Assembly: GCF_030408395.1 (NCBI RefSeq)
Contig: NZ_CP046980.1
Location: 310,001 to 374,000, forward strand
Length of the DNA: 64,000 nt
Origin: Corynebacterium aquatimens
GTDB lineage: Bacteria; Actinomycetota; Actinomycetes; Mycobacteriales; Mycobacteriaceae
Reading direction: 5' to 3'
Position numbers and translations under genes: made by a program. The notes under the pieces are model-generated. The model ran no database searches. It worked only from the letters and a program-made list of their open reading frames with translations, and was not told where the DNA came from. Positions 25,666 through 35,400 of this stretch are shown one piece after another (positions within the stretch are counted from its first letter, which is position 1; the number at the start of each line of letters is the position of its first letter).

Positions 25666-25719
25666 GGATAATGGGACCCACGTGATCCCACGAATAATTA
25701 ACCGAAAGGAGTAGACGAA

Positions 25720-26841
25720 ATGTCTGACAACAAAACCGACGCAAACAACAACCTCGGCAACGTCGAGGGCCAGCGTGAGGAGACCATGGTGGCCGAAGGT
25801 GGCCCCGTGACTGGCGGGGAAGACCAGACCGATTCTTCCGAAGACGACAGTTTGAACTCCGGCGCTTCCACCGACGCTCCGGACGAGGCGTCGGAGGTTA
25901 CTCAAGGCGAGCCCACGCTTAACGACGATCGGTTTGAAGCCTGCTCCGGCCCCTCCGATCCGATTGACACTCTCCCGGACACTGACTCCGAGACCGCCGA
26001 GGCCGCGGAGCCGGAGGCCGGCGCTGAGGGCGCAACCCAGGCTGACCCGGCCGTCGCAGAGGCGACGAATCCGGACGCTGAGCTTGCAGTGGCCGATCCT
26101 GCGGAGGCTGCGCCTGCGGAGGCCGAGCCTGCGGAGGCTGAGCCTGCAGAGGGCAACCCGCTCGAGGCCGGTGACGATGATGCCACGGCGGATGCCGAGT
26201 ACCGTCGCCGCTTGCGTGAATATACCCGGGAACTGAAAAAGCTGCCGGGTTCGTGGTACATCATTCAGTCGTACTCGGGCTACGAGAACAAGGTGAAAAC
26301 CAACCTTGACATGCGTATCCAGACGCTTGAGGTAGAGGATTCTATCTATGACGTCGTGGTGCCCATCGAGGAAGTGGTGGAGCTCAAGGATGGTAAGCGC
26401 AAGATCGTGAAGCGCAAGCTGCTTCCGGGCTACGTGCTCGTCCGCATGGACATCAACGACGCGGCGTGGTCCGTGGTCCGCGAGACCCCAGGTGTGACCA
26501 GCTTCGTCGGCAACGAGGGCAACGCGACCCCGGTCAAGCACAAGGATGTTGCAAAGTTCCTCATGCCCAAGACCGCACCGGTCGAAGGCGAGAAGGCACC
26601 CGCAACGAGCCCCGAGGGCGAGACCGTCATCGCTATGCCGGAAGAAGAGGCAAAGCCAAAGGTTGCCCACGATTTCCAGGTTGGCGAGGCAGTGACGATT
26701 CTCTCCGGTGCGCTGGCCAGCGTTTCCGCCACAATCAACGAGATCGATCCGGAAACCGGTCGCATCCAGGCGCTCGTGTCCATCTTCGGACGTGAAACGC
26801 CGGTGGAGCTCACCGCGGACCAGATCGAGCGAATCATTTAG
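25720..26841 (+). CDS. nusG: Transcription termination/antitermination protein NusG
   Basis: 373 residues, longer than typical bacterial NusG (about 180) and on the long side even for actinobacteria. An acidic, Ala/Glu-rich extension covers about residues 1-165 and contains repeats of AEAEPAE. The NGN domain (about 172-280) begins GSWYIIQSYSGYENKVKTNL. A loose Pro/Glu linker follows, then the KOW domain (about 315-373) ending FGRETPVELTADQIERI. NusG binds RNA polymerase and couples it to Rho or ribosomes. Strong AAAGGAG site upstream of the ATG. Confidence 0.95.
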   Translation: MSDNKTDANNNLGNVEGQREETMVAEGGPVTGGEDQTDSSEDDSLNSGASTDAPDEASEVTQGEPTLNDDRFEACSGPSDPIDTLPDTDSETAEAAEPEAGAEGATQADPAVAEATNPDAELAVADPAEAAPAEAEPAEAEPAEGNPLEAGDDDATADAEYRRRLREYTRELKKLPGSWYIIQSYSGYENKVKTNLDMRIQTLEVEDSIYDVVVPIEEVVELKDGKRKIVKRKLLPGYVLVRMDINDAAWSVVRETPGVTSFVGNEGNATPVKHKDVAKFLMPKTAPVEGEKAPATSPEGETVIAMPEEEAKPKVAHDFQVGEAVTILSGALASVSATINEIDPETGRIQALVSIFGRETPVELTADQIERII

Positions 26842-26880
26842 GGCCTGAGCGGTTGGGGGCCTTTCGTCGATAAGCATCTG

Positions 26881-26918
26881 CGGTGCCTGAGTCACAGACT
26901 TGGGCACCGTTTTGCTTT
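26881..26918 (+). terminator. Terminator after nusG
   Basis: CGGTGCC (26881-26887) pairs with GGCACCG (26903-26909), followed by TTTTGCTTTT. A copy of CGTCGATAAGC lies directly upstream at 26865-26875. Confidence 0.8.
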
Positions 26919-27069
26919 TCGACGCTTTATCAGCGTAAACTTCCCCGACGTGCCTTCTTCGGGCACGACGTGAAAGTTTTATATCCCCGGTGGCTGGCGT
27001 GCTGGCATCCGGAAGGGCGCCCGTTTTCATCGTGGCGTGCGCCCCGTACCAAGGAATTGAGGTAATTCG

Positions 27070-27498
27070 ATGGCTAAGAAAAAGGTCACAGGCCTGATCA
27101 AGCTTCAGATTGAAGCAGGTATGGCAAACCCGGCCCCGCCGGTTGGTCCGGCTCTGGGTGCTCACGGTGTGAACATCGTTGAGTTCACCAAGGCATACAA
27201 CGCTGCGACTGAGTCCATGCGCGGCAACATCGTCCCGGTGGAGATCACGGTCTACGAAGACCGCTCCTTCGACTTCATCCTGAAGTCCCCGCCGGCTGCG
27301 AAGCTGCTGCTCAAGGCCGCTGGCCTGCAGAAGGGCTCCGGCGTTCCGCACACCCAGAAGGTTGGCTCCGTCACCTGGGATCAGTGCAAGGAAATCGCTG
27401 AGACCAAGAAGAACGACCTCAACGCTCGTGACATCGAAGCTGGTGCCGCCATCATCGCTGGTACCGCTCGCTCCATGGGCATCACCGTCGAAAAGTAA
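27070..27498 (+). CDS. rplK: 50S ribosomal protein L11
   Basis: 142 residues, full length. The N-terminal domain [20 protein letters not shown] and the C-terminal rRNA-binding part are typical. L11 forms the GTPase-associated centre with 23S rRNA and the L10-L7/L12 stalk. Its 228-base leader holds the nusG terminator and a smaller hairpin (CGTGCC/GGCACG near 26949-26967), and rplA follows after 112 bases. Confidence 0.98.
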   Translation: MAKKKVTGLIKLQIEAGMANPAPPVGPALGAHGVNIVEFTKAYNAATESMRGNIVPVEITVYEDRSFDFILKSPPAAKLLLKAAGLQKGSGVPHTQKVGSVTWDQCKEIAETKKNDLNARDIEAGAAIIAGTARSMGITVEK

Positions 27499-27610
27499 AC
27501 AAACATTTCGTGGCAGGGCCTGGTCAGGCCCGTACCACATTCCAGTTCGCGCCTTGACGGCGCGGGCGCATTCATGACGAAGATTCGAACTTCAACGAAA
27601 AGGAATAATC

Positions 27611-28318
27611 ATGGCCAAGAAGCACTCCAAGGCATACCTGGAAAACCTGGCGAAGGTTGACCGCGAGAAGCTCTACCGCCCGCTTGAGGCAGTGGCTCTT
27701 GCAAAGGAGACCTCGTCGAAGAACTACGACGCATCGATCGACGTGGCAATCCGCCTTTCCGTCGACCCGCGCAAGGCTGACCAGCTGGTTCGCGGTACCG
27801 TCTCCCTGCCGAACGGCACCGGTAAGACCGTCCGCGTCGCTGTGTTCGCTGAAGGCGAGAACGCTACCAAGGCAACCGAAGCTGGCGCTGACATCGTTGG
27901 CTCCGACGAACTGATCGAGCAGATCAACGGTGGCACTATCGACTTCGACGTTGCAATCGCTACCCCGGACCAGATGGCTAAGGTCGGTCGCGTGGCTCGT
28001 GTCCTCGGTCCCCGCGGCCTTATGCCGAACCCGAAGACCGGTACCGTGACCCCGGACGTTGCTAAGGCGATTTCCGAGGTCAAGGGCGGTAAGATCTCCT
28101 TCCGTGTTGACAAGGCTGCGAACCTGCAGGCCCTGATCGGTAAGGCATCCTTCACTCCGGAGCAGCTGGCTGAGAACTACGGTGCTCTTCTCGACGAGGT
28201 CCTGCGCCTCAAGCCGGCGTCCGCCAAGGGCGTTTACCTGAAGAAGGTTACTGTCGCTGCATCCCAGGGTCCCGGCATCCCGGTCGACCCGTCTGTGCAG
28301 AAGAACTACGCCGAGTAG
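27611..28318 (+). CDS. rplA: 50S ribosomal protein L1
   Basis: 235 residues, full length. The L1 signature lies around [21 protein letters not shown]1 forms the mobile stalk at the ribosomal E site and in many bacteria represses its own rplKA message. The gene ends before a hairpin. GAAAAGGA lies ahead of the ATG. Confidence 0.98.
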   Translation: MAKKHSKAYLENLAKVDREKLYRPLEAVALAKETSSKNYDASIDVAIRLSVDPRKADQLVRGTVSLPNGTGKTVRVAVFAEGENATKATEAGADIVGSDELIEQINGGTIDFDVAIATPDQMAKVGRVARVLGPRGLMPNPKTGTVTPDVAKAISEVKGGKISFRVDKAANLQALIGKASFTPEQLAENYGALLDEVLRLKPASAKGVYLKKVTVAASQGPGIPVDPSVQKNYAE

Positions 28319-28658
28319 TTCACCGGGCACTCGCCCGTTTGCATTTTCACCCGCTTTCCGCGGTCCCATGGGCCGTCGGGGGCGGGTTTTGCCTTTTCTG
28401 CTGGGGGCCGCGTTCGCGAAATTCGTCTTAGGTGAAGCGTCATCTAAAAGGCTAAAGGCTCTGACCCGGAGGTTTGAGAATTACGTTTCTGTCGTAAGCA
28501 AAATTTCGCGAATGGGTGGATCGCCGCTTCAGGCTTATCGACGAAGCGTCCCACACTCACCGAACATTCCGGCGTGCAAGTGTGTACCATCCGCGGCGAC
28601 AGCCTTGACCCGCAGACAATTGCTCTGATGCGCGCGAAAATCCATTAAAGGAGAACCC
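28319..28658. other. Intergenic region after rplA
   Basis: 340 bases without a convincing gene. It holds a probable rplA terminator: ACCCGC (28349-28354) pairs with GCGGGT (28382-28387) around a G/C-rich loop and is followed by TTTGCCTTTT. A copy of CGTCGATAAGC is at 28533-28543. TCGCGAAATT near 28415 and AATTTCGCGA near 28502 form a distant inverted pair. A good AAAGGAGAA ribosome site precedes the next gene. Confidence 0.6.
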
Positions 28659-29714
28659 ATGAACAGCCAGAACCGCCGCCAGAACAACAGAACACTCCGT
28701 GCGATACGAGGCGTGGTGAAGAACGTCGTAGCTGCGAACGCGGTCGCGGTGGCACTGGGCCTTGGTTCGGCTGGAATCGCGCAGGCCCAGGGGGAAAGCA
28801 ATGACCCTGCGCTTCAGCAAAGGGTCAACGCGGATGAAAAGATCGCGCCGCTCGGGGAGAAAGTGGTCATTTCCGAAGGGCACGCGGACTTGGGGCCGGT
28901 GTATGTGAACGGGAAGCTGAACTTCATGGTCCGCGACGACTCGCAGGCACCGCCGGTCTGGCGCCATATCGACGACGTCGTCTTTGCCGTTTCAGATAAG
29001 GCCATTTCCGACAATGCGGTTTCAGACAATGCCATTCAGACGCTGCCGGAGGCCGACGAGCTCTCTTTCACCGGCGCGAAGCCTGGGGCAAAGGTGTGGG
29101 TGGTGCCGCAAACAGAGGTCGCCGGTGTCCCGTGGTTGGGGTGGACTGTGCAGTCGCCGGCGGTCGTCGATAAGTCTGAGCGCGGCGTGAATATCGCGTT
29201 CGGTGGGCATCAGGGCCCGGGCGATTTTTCTTTGTTCCTGCACGACGGCGGGTCCAGTCAGCCGCAACAACTGTGGAACTCGCGGTTGAGCGGGCACCAG
29301 CCGATGTGGGTGGAAGCGGATACTCACACCCACGCGAACTGGGTGTTCACCGAGCCTGGCGTGCATCTGGTGGCCGTGCAGTTCTTACTCAAGGAGCACT
29401 CGGGCTTGACCACCTTGCACCAGAACGTCATAAGGTTCGCTGTGGGGGATTCCACTAACCCGGCGCAGGCGCGCGCGGCTACGTTCGATGATCCGTGGCG
29501 TACGGCGAGCACGGGCGCGGCGGAGGCAGACGGCGGGGCCGAACACGATGGGGCCGCCGCGACCGAAGACACGCAAAGTGGAAGTGGTGTCATGTGGACG
29601 TTCGTTGGACTGGTGGTCTTCGCCCTGATCCTGGGTGTGGGAAGCCTGGTCACGTTGAAGCGTGCCCGCGCCCGCGCCCGCCGCGAACAACGGCTCGATC
29701 GCCAGCAGGGATAG
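28659..29714 (+). CDS. Surface-anchored protein with ABC-transporter-associated (choice-of-anchor M type) domain
   Basis: 351 residues. A long Sec signal ends near residue 43 (GIAQAQ). The body resembles the actinobacterial repeat associated with metal ABC transporters: VVISEGHADLGPVYVNG, LGWTVQSPAV, GPGDFSLFLHDGG and the HTHANWVFTEPGVHLVAVQF segment with clustered histidines. A C-terminal membrane helix (VMWTFVGLVVFALILGVGSL) and a basic tail hold it in the membrane. The last residues (REQRLDRQQG) and the stop come from a repeat element that begins inside the gene. No transporter lies beside it. Confidence 0.8.
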   Translation: MNSQNRRQNNRTLRAIRGVVKNVVAANAVAVALGLGSAGIAQAQGESNDPALQQRVNADEKIAPLGEKVVISEGHADLGPVYVNGKLNFMVRDDSQAPPVWRHIDDVVFAVSDKAISDNAVSDNAIQTLPEADELSFTGAKPGAKVWVVPQTEVAGVPWLGWTVQSPAVVDKSERGVNIAFGGHQGPGDFSLFLHDGGSSQPQQLWNSRLSGHQPMWVEADTHTHANWVFTEPGVHLVAVQFLLKEHSGLTTLHQNVIRFAVGDSTNPAQARAATFDDPWRTASTGAAEADGGAEHDGAAATEDTQSGSGVMWTFVGLVVFALILGVGSLVTLKRARARARREQRLDRQQG

Positions 29715-29807
29715 TTCCTTGAGTGGTTCGGCCACTCAGCGAAACTAAGTTCGTAAAACTGCAGGTCGCGATCGTGAAATCTCCGTGAGTGGTTCGGCCA
29801 CTCAGCG
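29689..29807. repeat. Double-hairpin repeat, copy 2, with its AACGGCTCGATC leader
   Basis: AACGGCTCGATC at 29689-29700 lies inside the end of the preceding gene. Two hairpins TGAGTGG-TTCGG-CCACTCA follow, with stem starts at 29720 and 29786 (66 apart) and GCAGGTCGCG at 29761-29770 (41 from the first stem). Both distances equal those of the copy at 6606-6696. Confidence 0.85.
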
Positions 29808-30171
29808 AATCGGCTTCCGAAGACCAGCCGACACCGCGTGGAACGCAACGGGCGATTTGGTCCTAGGCGTTCACCGCGCTAAACTCCCCAATCGAAGTTT
29901 GAACGGCCGATTCTAGGCCGAGCTCAAGTTTCACCAAAGACCGTCGGTCATCCCTAAAGGTTCCCATGCCGAAGGGATCGAAGACTCCCCACGGAGTGGC
30001 CCACGCAGGAGAAACGTGGCATCTACGCTGGCGCGCGATTCGCAAGCTGGCATTCCAGATACGCCTCGTGCTTCTGCACGGGGCGTTGTTCGTTTTTAAG
30101 CCAAGCGCATGAAACGCACATTGCCCCGGCGGACAGAACAAATGAAGTTACTGGAAGGAGGCGTGTGAAAA
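29808..30171 (+). promoter_or_regulatory. rplJ leader with attenuator-like terminator
   Basis: This untranslated stretch of about 360 bases ahead of rplJ includes the likely L10-leader RNA. A hairpin at 30062-30085 (CGCCTCGTGC/GCACGGGGCG, ten pairs including one wobble, loop TTCT) is followed by a T-rich tail ending TTTTT at 30097. Upstream, CCCACGGAGTGGCCCACGC and GCAGGAGAAACGTGG resemble the folded part that L10-L12 binds in other bacteria. Autoregulation of rplJL through such a leader is established in other bacteria; here it is inferred. Confidence 0.6.
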
Positions 30172-30696
30172 ATGGCAAACCCGAAGAACGTTGCTGAGTT
30201 GGAAGCCTTGGACGAAAAGTTCGCTGGCGCTGACTCGGTGTTCCTCACGGAGTACCGTGGTCTGACTGTTACGCAGATGCAGGATCTCCGCGGTCAGCTG
30301 GGTTTTGATGTTGAGCTGCACGTCGCCAAGAACACCCTCGTCAAGATCGCGGCTGCAAAGCACGGTGTTGAGGGTCTCGATGATCTCCTGGTTGGTCCGA
30401 CCGCTGTTGCCTTTATTAAGGGTGACGCTGCGGTGGACGCTGCCAAGGTGATGAAGAAGTTCGCGTCTGACAATGACAAGTTCATCGTCAAGGGCGGATT
30501 CATGGACGGCAAGGCTCTTAACGCTGATGACGTTAAGGCTGTTGCGGACATGGACAACCGCGAGACCACGCTGGCGAAGATCGCTGGCGCTATGAAGGGC
30601 AACTTGGCCAACGCTGCTGGCCTGTTCCAGGCTCCGGCTTCCAAGGCGGCTCGCCTGGTTGCCGCGCTGCAAGACAAGCAAAACGAAGCTGCTTAA
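30172..30696 (+). CDS. rplJ: 50S ribosomal protein L10
   Basis: 174 residues, full length. The N-terminal rRNA-binding part (DSVFLTEYRGLTVTQMQDLR) and the C-terminal helix that carries L7/L12 dimers (LFQAPASKAARLVAALQ) are clear. GGAAGGAGG upstream of the ATG is a very strong ribosome site. rplL follows after 54 bases. Confidence 0.98.
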   Translation: MANPKNVAELEALDEKFAGADSVFLTEYRGLTVTQMQDLRGQLGFDVELHVAKNTLVKIAAAKHGVEGLDDLLVGPTAVAFIKGDAAVDAAKVMKKFASDNDKFIVKGGFMDGKALNADDVKAVADMDNRETTLAKIAGAMKGNLANAAGLFQAPASKAARLVAALQDKQNEAA

Positions 30697-30750
30697 TTCA
30701 CACACTTAATCTGAGCGGCCACTACCGCTCACTAAAGAAAGGATGCCATC

Positions 30751-31140
30751 ATGGCTAAGCTCACCAAAGAAGAGCTGATCGACGTTTTCAAGGAAATGAC
30801 CCTCATTGAGCTTTCTGAGTTCCTGAAGGAATTCGAGGAGGTCTTCGAGGTCACCGCTGCTGCTCCGGTTGCTGTTGCGGCTGCTGGCGCTCCGGCTGCT
30901 GGCGACGCTCCGGCTGCTGAGGAGAAGGACGAGTTCGACGTCGTTCTGGAGAACGCTGGCGACAAGAAGATCGGCGTTATTAAGGCTGTCCGCGAGCTCG
31001 TTCCGGGTCTCGGCCTGAAGGACGCTAAGGAAATGGTTGAGGGCGCACCGAAGGCGATCCTCGAGGGCGCTAACAAGGACGATGCTGAGGCTGCTAAGGC
31101 CAAGCTCGAAGAGGCTGGCGCTACCGTTACCCTCAAGTAA
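30751..31140 (+). CDS. rplL: 50S ribosomal protein L7/L12
   Basis: 129 residues. The N-terminal dimer domain, the Ala-rich hinge ([20 protein letters not shown]) and the C-terminal factor-binding domain ([20 protein letters not shown]) are intact. Normally rpoB and rpoC come soon after this gene; here a surface-protein island does. Confidence 0.98.
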   Translation: MAKLTKEELIDVFKEMTLIELSEFLKEFEEVFEVTAAAPVAVAAAGAPAAGDAPAAEEKDEFDVVLENAGDKKIGVIKAVRELVPGLGLKDAKEMVEGAPKAILEGANKDDAEAAKAKLEEAGATVTLK

Positions 31141-31188
31141 TTTAGAGGGTCTCTTAGGCTCAAGCGAAGAGCCTGAGTTGCTTATCGA

Positions 31189-31258
31189 CGAAACCCCGTC
31201 CGCATTTTCCCCCAGCGGTGCATTGCACCTAAGGGAAGGAGATGCCGGCGGGGTTTCG
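31189..31258 (+). terminator. Long-range hairpin after rplL
   Basis: CGAAACCCCG (31189-31198) pairs exactly with CGGGGTTTCG (31249-31258), followed by CGTTTTCG. The 50-base loop contains a smaller GGTGCA/TGCACC pair. A word copy CTTATCGAC directly abuts the left arm. It is the likely end of the rplJL transcript. Confidence 0.7.
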
Positions 31259-31312
31259 CGTTTTCGATGCCCAGGATTCACCGGGTCTCGCTGATGCGTA
31301 AACTTATAACTC

Positions 31313-32299
31313 ATGTTGCCTAAGTCCCGTGTCATCTCTGCGCTGTTGGTCGGTCTTGGCCTGGCGCTGTTATTGGCTGGGATTGCTGCGCCGCGTTTTC
31401 TTAATGGTGACGCGCGTTTCCCGTTGGATTTGGAGCACACGACGTGGACGGTTCATGATCCGGATGCGACAGTTGATGGGAAGCCTGCGTCGGTGACGCA
31501 CCAGTTGCATATGACTGTCCAAAACCCGTCGACGGATAAGGTCGCGGGACTACGCATTGGGGATTCGTTGCTGCGCGGCCCCGCGGGCCTAACGGGGGGC
31601 AACGGTAGCGGAAGCGACATTGACAACCTGATTGCTGCACGTACCTGGGCGCTTGAGATGGATCGGCACACGGGGCAGTTTGTTTCGCCGGTGAAGGTGG
31701 CGAACACGATGGCGATGCCGGAAACGCAGATCCCCGTCGAAGGTGTCTGGCTGAAGTTCCCGGTCCACGTGGAGAAAACCACGTACAACGTCTTCGACCC
31801 CACGTTGCGTACGACGGCCCCCGCGACTTTCACCGGCGAGAAAGAAATAGCAGGTAGAACGGCCTATAGCTTCGTTCAGGAGATCGCGCCGACTAACGTG
31901 GCCACGCTGTTCAACGACCCCGCCAACATCACCATGGTCGAGGTCGCACCCGGCACGCTCGAGCAGGCGTACCTCACCCACGCCGCCCGCCGCGAGTTCA
32001 TGGTCGATCAATCCACCGGGTTGGTTGTGGGCATGAGCGAGCTTATCGACGATTACTATGCCGACCGCACCGGTCGCGGCCTGCGAAACATTGCAACGTA
32101 CGAAGCGACAATGGATGATGCCCAGGTGGAGGCGCTGGCCAGTCAGCTGCCGAGGGTCACTGCCTACGATTCGCGCATCGTGACGATCGCGGTTCTGGTG
32201 ACCGGTGGCCTGCTTACGCTCGCCGGGCTGGTCGGCGCGCTGCGTCCGCAGTGCAGAAGCCCGCAGCGTAGGCTCCCGCAGCATGAGCGGACGGACTAA
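31313..32299 (+). CDS. DUF3068 family membrane protein
   Basis: 328 residues. An N-terminal helix (VISALLVGLGLALLLAGIAA) and a C-terminal helix (IVTIAVLVTGGLLTLAGLVG) enclose a large outer domain of about 250 residues, the layout of DUF3068 proteins in mycolata. Segments such as GVWLKFPVHVEKTTYNVFDP are typical. Some databases label the family PorA-like porin, but I see no support for channel function. It lies at the start of the surface-protein island. Confidence 0.8.
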   Translation: MLPKSRVISALLVGLGLALLLAGIAAPRFLNGDARFPLDLEHTTWTVHDPDATVDGKPASVTHQLHMTVQNPSTDKVAGLRIGDSLLRGPAGLTGGNGSGSDIDNLIAARTWALEMDRHTGQFVSPVKVANTMAMPETQIPVEGVWLKFPVHVEKTTYNVFDPTLRTTAPATFTGEKEIAGRTAYSFVQEIAPTNVATLFNDPANITMVEVAPGTLEQAYLTHAARREFMVDQSTGLVVGMSELIDDYYADRTGRGLRNIATYEATMDDAQVEALASQLPRVTAYDSRIVTIAVLVTGGLLTLAGLVGALRPQCRSPQRRLPQHERTD

Positions 32300-32455
32300 T
32301 TCCGCGCAATCCTCCTATTTCCAAAGAAAGCGCATACCCCGTTCGGGGTAAAACTGCTCACTCATTCGGCCACGCCGTTCACAGGGTAATAACATGATTT
32401 CTTGAGAAAGTACTGAGGGAACTCCCTGGTCATTTAGTTTCTTGGAAGGAAATAT

Positions 32456-35400
32456 ATGTCCGAGAGGATGTCGTCGTCAGCCGATGCTGGGTCGGCGAGA
32501 ACAACTGAGCGCGCTGCCAAACAAGTCGCGAACGATCCGCGCAGACGCCCCGTCCACCGCCGCCGCGGCGTAACGTTAGCGGCCGCCGCAGTTGCTGCGG
32601 CTCTGTCCGCCACGGTGGTGCCCCCAGCGGCGCACACGTCCCTGGTCCCGCAGGCGCAGGCGCAGCCAGCGCCGAATGCGCTGCCAGGCGGGATCGACCC
32701 GAAGTGCGAGGACAGGCCGAACACGAGCACAGTCAACGGTAAGCCGGTGACGGGTAACTCCAACACGTACCCGTTTGGCACGACCTCAGCAGTGTCGACG
32801 ACCGCGCAAGCGCGCGACGCCATCGATGTGGACTACGTGACGTCGGCAGCTGATCTGGCGCAGGCGAAGAGTACGGTGTCGGGCAAGGTCACGCTGGCGG
32901 GTACGGGCACGATGGCGCCGGGTACCGGTGAGGGCCTGGACGGGATCAAGGTCTACCTGCAATGGCAGTCCGCCAACGGAGCGGTGTCCCCGGTGTATTC
33001 CGCCACGACGCACAGTCTCAAGGGCGACGGCAAGGGTGTGTATGCCTTCGACCTACGCGAGGGCTTTGTCGACGCACGAGGCACGTACCACCAGTTCACC
33101 GCAGCGGATAACCAGTCCTACCGCGTGTGGGTGGAACCCCAGCGCAACCAGGTCTCGGAGAACTGGCTTTACCCTGTGCGTTTCGGCAACGGCGTCGTGC
33201 CGCGTTGGTCGGGAGCCGGTGGTGACAACCGCACCACTGGCGCGGTCCAGAACAGGGGCGTGAACGTCCAGCGCGTGGACGTGCGCCTCACTGAGATCCC
33301 GTTTGCGCAGGATGCCCCCCAAGCTGGCCACCGCTACTACATGCACGCCCGGAATTACAGTTTCAACCAGTTTAACGCCGCGGGTGGGAACGCCAACTCC
33401 ATTTCTGGCCGGGTGTGGCTCGAAAGCGGCAAGGATGCCGAGGGTAAGCAGACCCCGGTGTACGACATCCCCACAGGTGACAAGCCAGCCGCCCGCTACA
33501 CCGTGCACCTCGCCACGCTGACGCCGGAGGGTGCGAGGAAGATCGCGGCGATCCAGGAGCGTGAGCAGTCGGCAAGCGCCCGCGCCAAGGCCGTGCGCGA
33601 CGCGATCGTGGAGGCCCAGGAACGTAACGAGTACTGGGTGGGTTACAACTACAACACCGTGACGGAGGCTGACGGCCGCTACCGCATCGTCAAGATTGAG
33701 CAGCCAGGTCGCTCGTTCCAGGACATTGTGAAGTACTCCTACATGTGGGTTGAGGGCCCGGGCGGCACGGTCCTGCAAACGCATTCCGGCTGGATGCTGC
33801 CGGAGTTCCGCCCGGCGTGGGAGGTGCACAACTGGAGCCCCAGGCCACTGCCACAGCTGAACACCAGCGGAGGGCCCTCCATCACCGACGTGCACTTCGC
33901 GGTCACGTCCTCGCCGCCGCAGGCCACCCTCAACATGTTCGTGGAGAACTTCGACACCGAGTACAGGCTGGCTAAGCCGGGGGAGACCGCGCGCTTGCGT
34001 ATCGACGGCACGCTGCCGCCCCAGGGCGCCCGCGTGCAGTGGCGGCTCATGACCGGCCGCCCATTGCCTGTCGACGGCTCCGGTTGGCGCCTGACCACCT
34101 GCGCCGACATCAACAACGCCACGTTCGAGGTCCCGGAGGATGCCCAGGACGGTGACGTCTGGGTGGCTCAGCTGATCATCGGCGACGAGGTCATCGCCCG
34201 CGATTCCTTCATGGTGCACACCGGCCAGGCCGCCACCTACACCCCGTTCTACGAGGGCGTGGCGCCGAGGGGCGAGCAGGCCCCGCTGGGGGAGAACAAA
34301 CCTGCGCCGGGCAAACAGCCGCAAGGCACGAAGAATGCCGGCATCGACGTCAGCGGCAAAGTCTTTTCAGACTTCCCGTGGTTCAAGAGCGTCACCACCG
34401 GCGAAACGCAGGGCCTGCCCCCGAGCGTGGACGGTTACGCGGTTGCGCCCCTGCCGGAGGATCGCAAGGTGATCTTTGAAAAGGAACGCGGCTTCGCCTA
34501 TGACGACATCTCGATGGTTGCCGGCGGCCGCGTGGTCTTACCCACGGTGCCGTGGGGTCAGGACGGGGAAACCCTCAAGGTCCCCGTGGTGGTTACGTAC
34601 GAAGACGCCACCCGTGACGTGATGTTCGCGGAGTTTGAGACGATCCGCCCGCCGCGCGATATCACCATCGAGAACCCGCAGGAGGAACCGGTCACCGCGG
34701 TGGATTACCCGGTGACGTACGTGCGTCGCGGCAGCTCGCGCGCGTCGCAAAAACCCGCGGTGACCCGCACGTACGGTACGAACGCGGTGTCGCACCAGCC
34801 GGTGCCGGAGGGCACGACCTTCCGCCTCGCCGAAACCCCGGCGAACCCAGCCAACCCCACCACCCCTAAAGCCACCGTGGACAAGAACACCGGCGCCGTC
34901 ACCCTCGAAGCCCCGCGCGACGTAACACCGGGCACGAAAGAGACGGTTAAGCTCATCGCCGCCGTCCCGGGTCAGGGTGATGTCACCACCGAGGCCACGT
35001 TCGTCATCGAGGACCTCCTCGCGGCAGACCGCCACACCCCGGGGTATGAGAGTGAACGCAAGGCCGTGCCGGGCGCGACGATCACGCTTAAGCAGGAGGG
35101 TGATACGGACCTGCCGGCATCGGCTGAGTTCGCGTTCTTCGCCGCGGACAACGAGCTCAACGGCTGGCTCATCACGGTCAACGAGCGCACGGGTACGATC
35201 CGTGCGACCGCGCCGGCAGACACCGAGCCGCCGAAGTCGGTCACGCCAACGATCCACCTCACGTTCGACGACGGCTCCGCGCGCACCCTCACGCCCACAA
35301 TCTCCGTGGCCACGGGCCCGAGCGAGGCGGATGGGCATGCGCCGGCCTTCGCCCCTGTCGTGGCTAAGCGCGGTCAAAAGCTCACCCTTCCGGGCCCCGC

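Noticed and set aside
25621..27540. 639-codon minus-strand frame over nusG and rplK
   Set aside because: It is antisense to two certain genes, with no family features; a shadow of GC-rich codon bias.
32335..32350. TACCCC-GTTC-GGGGTA hairpin as terminator after the DUF3068 gene
   Set aside because: The stem is only six pairs and followed by AAAACTG rather than T residues.
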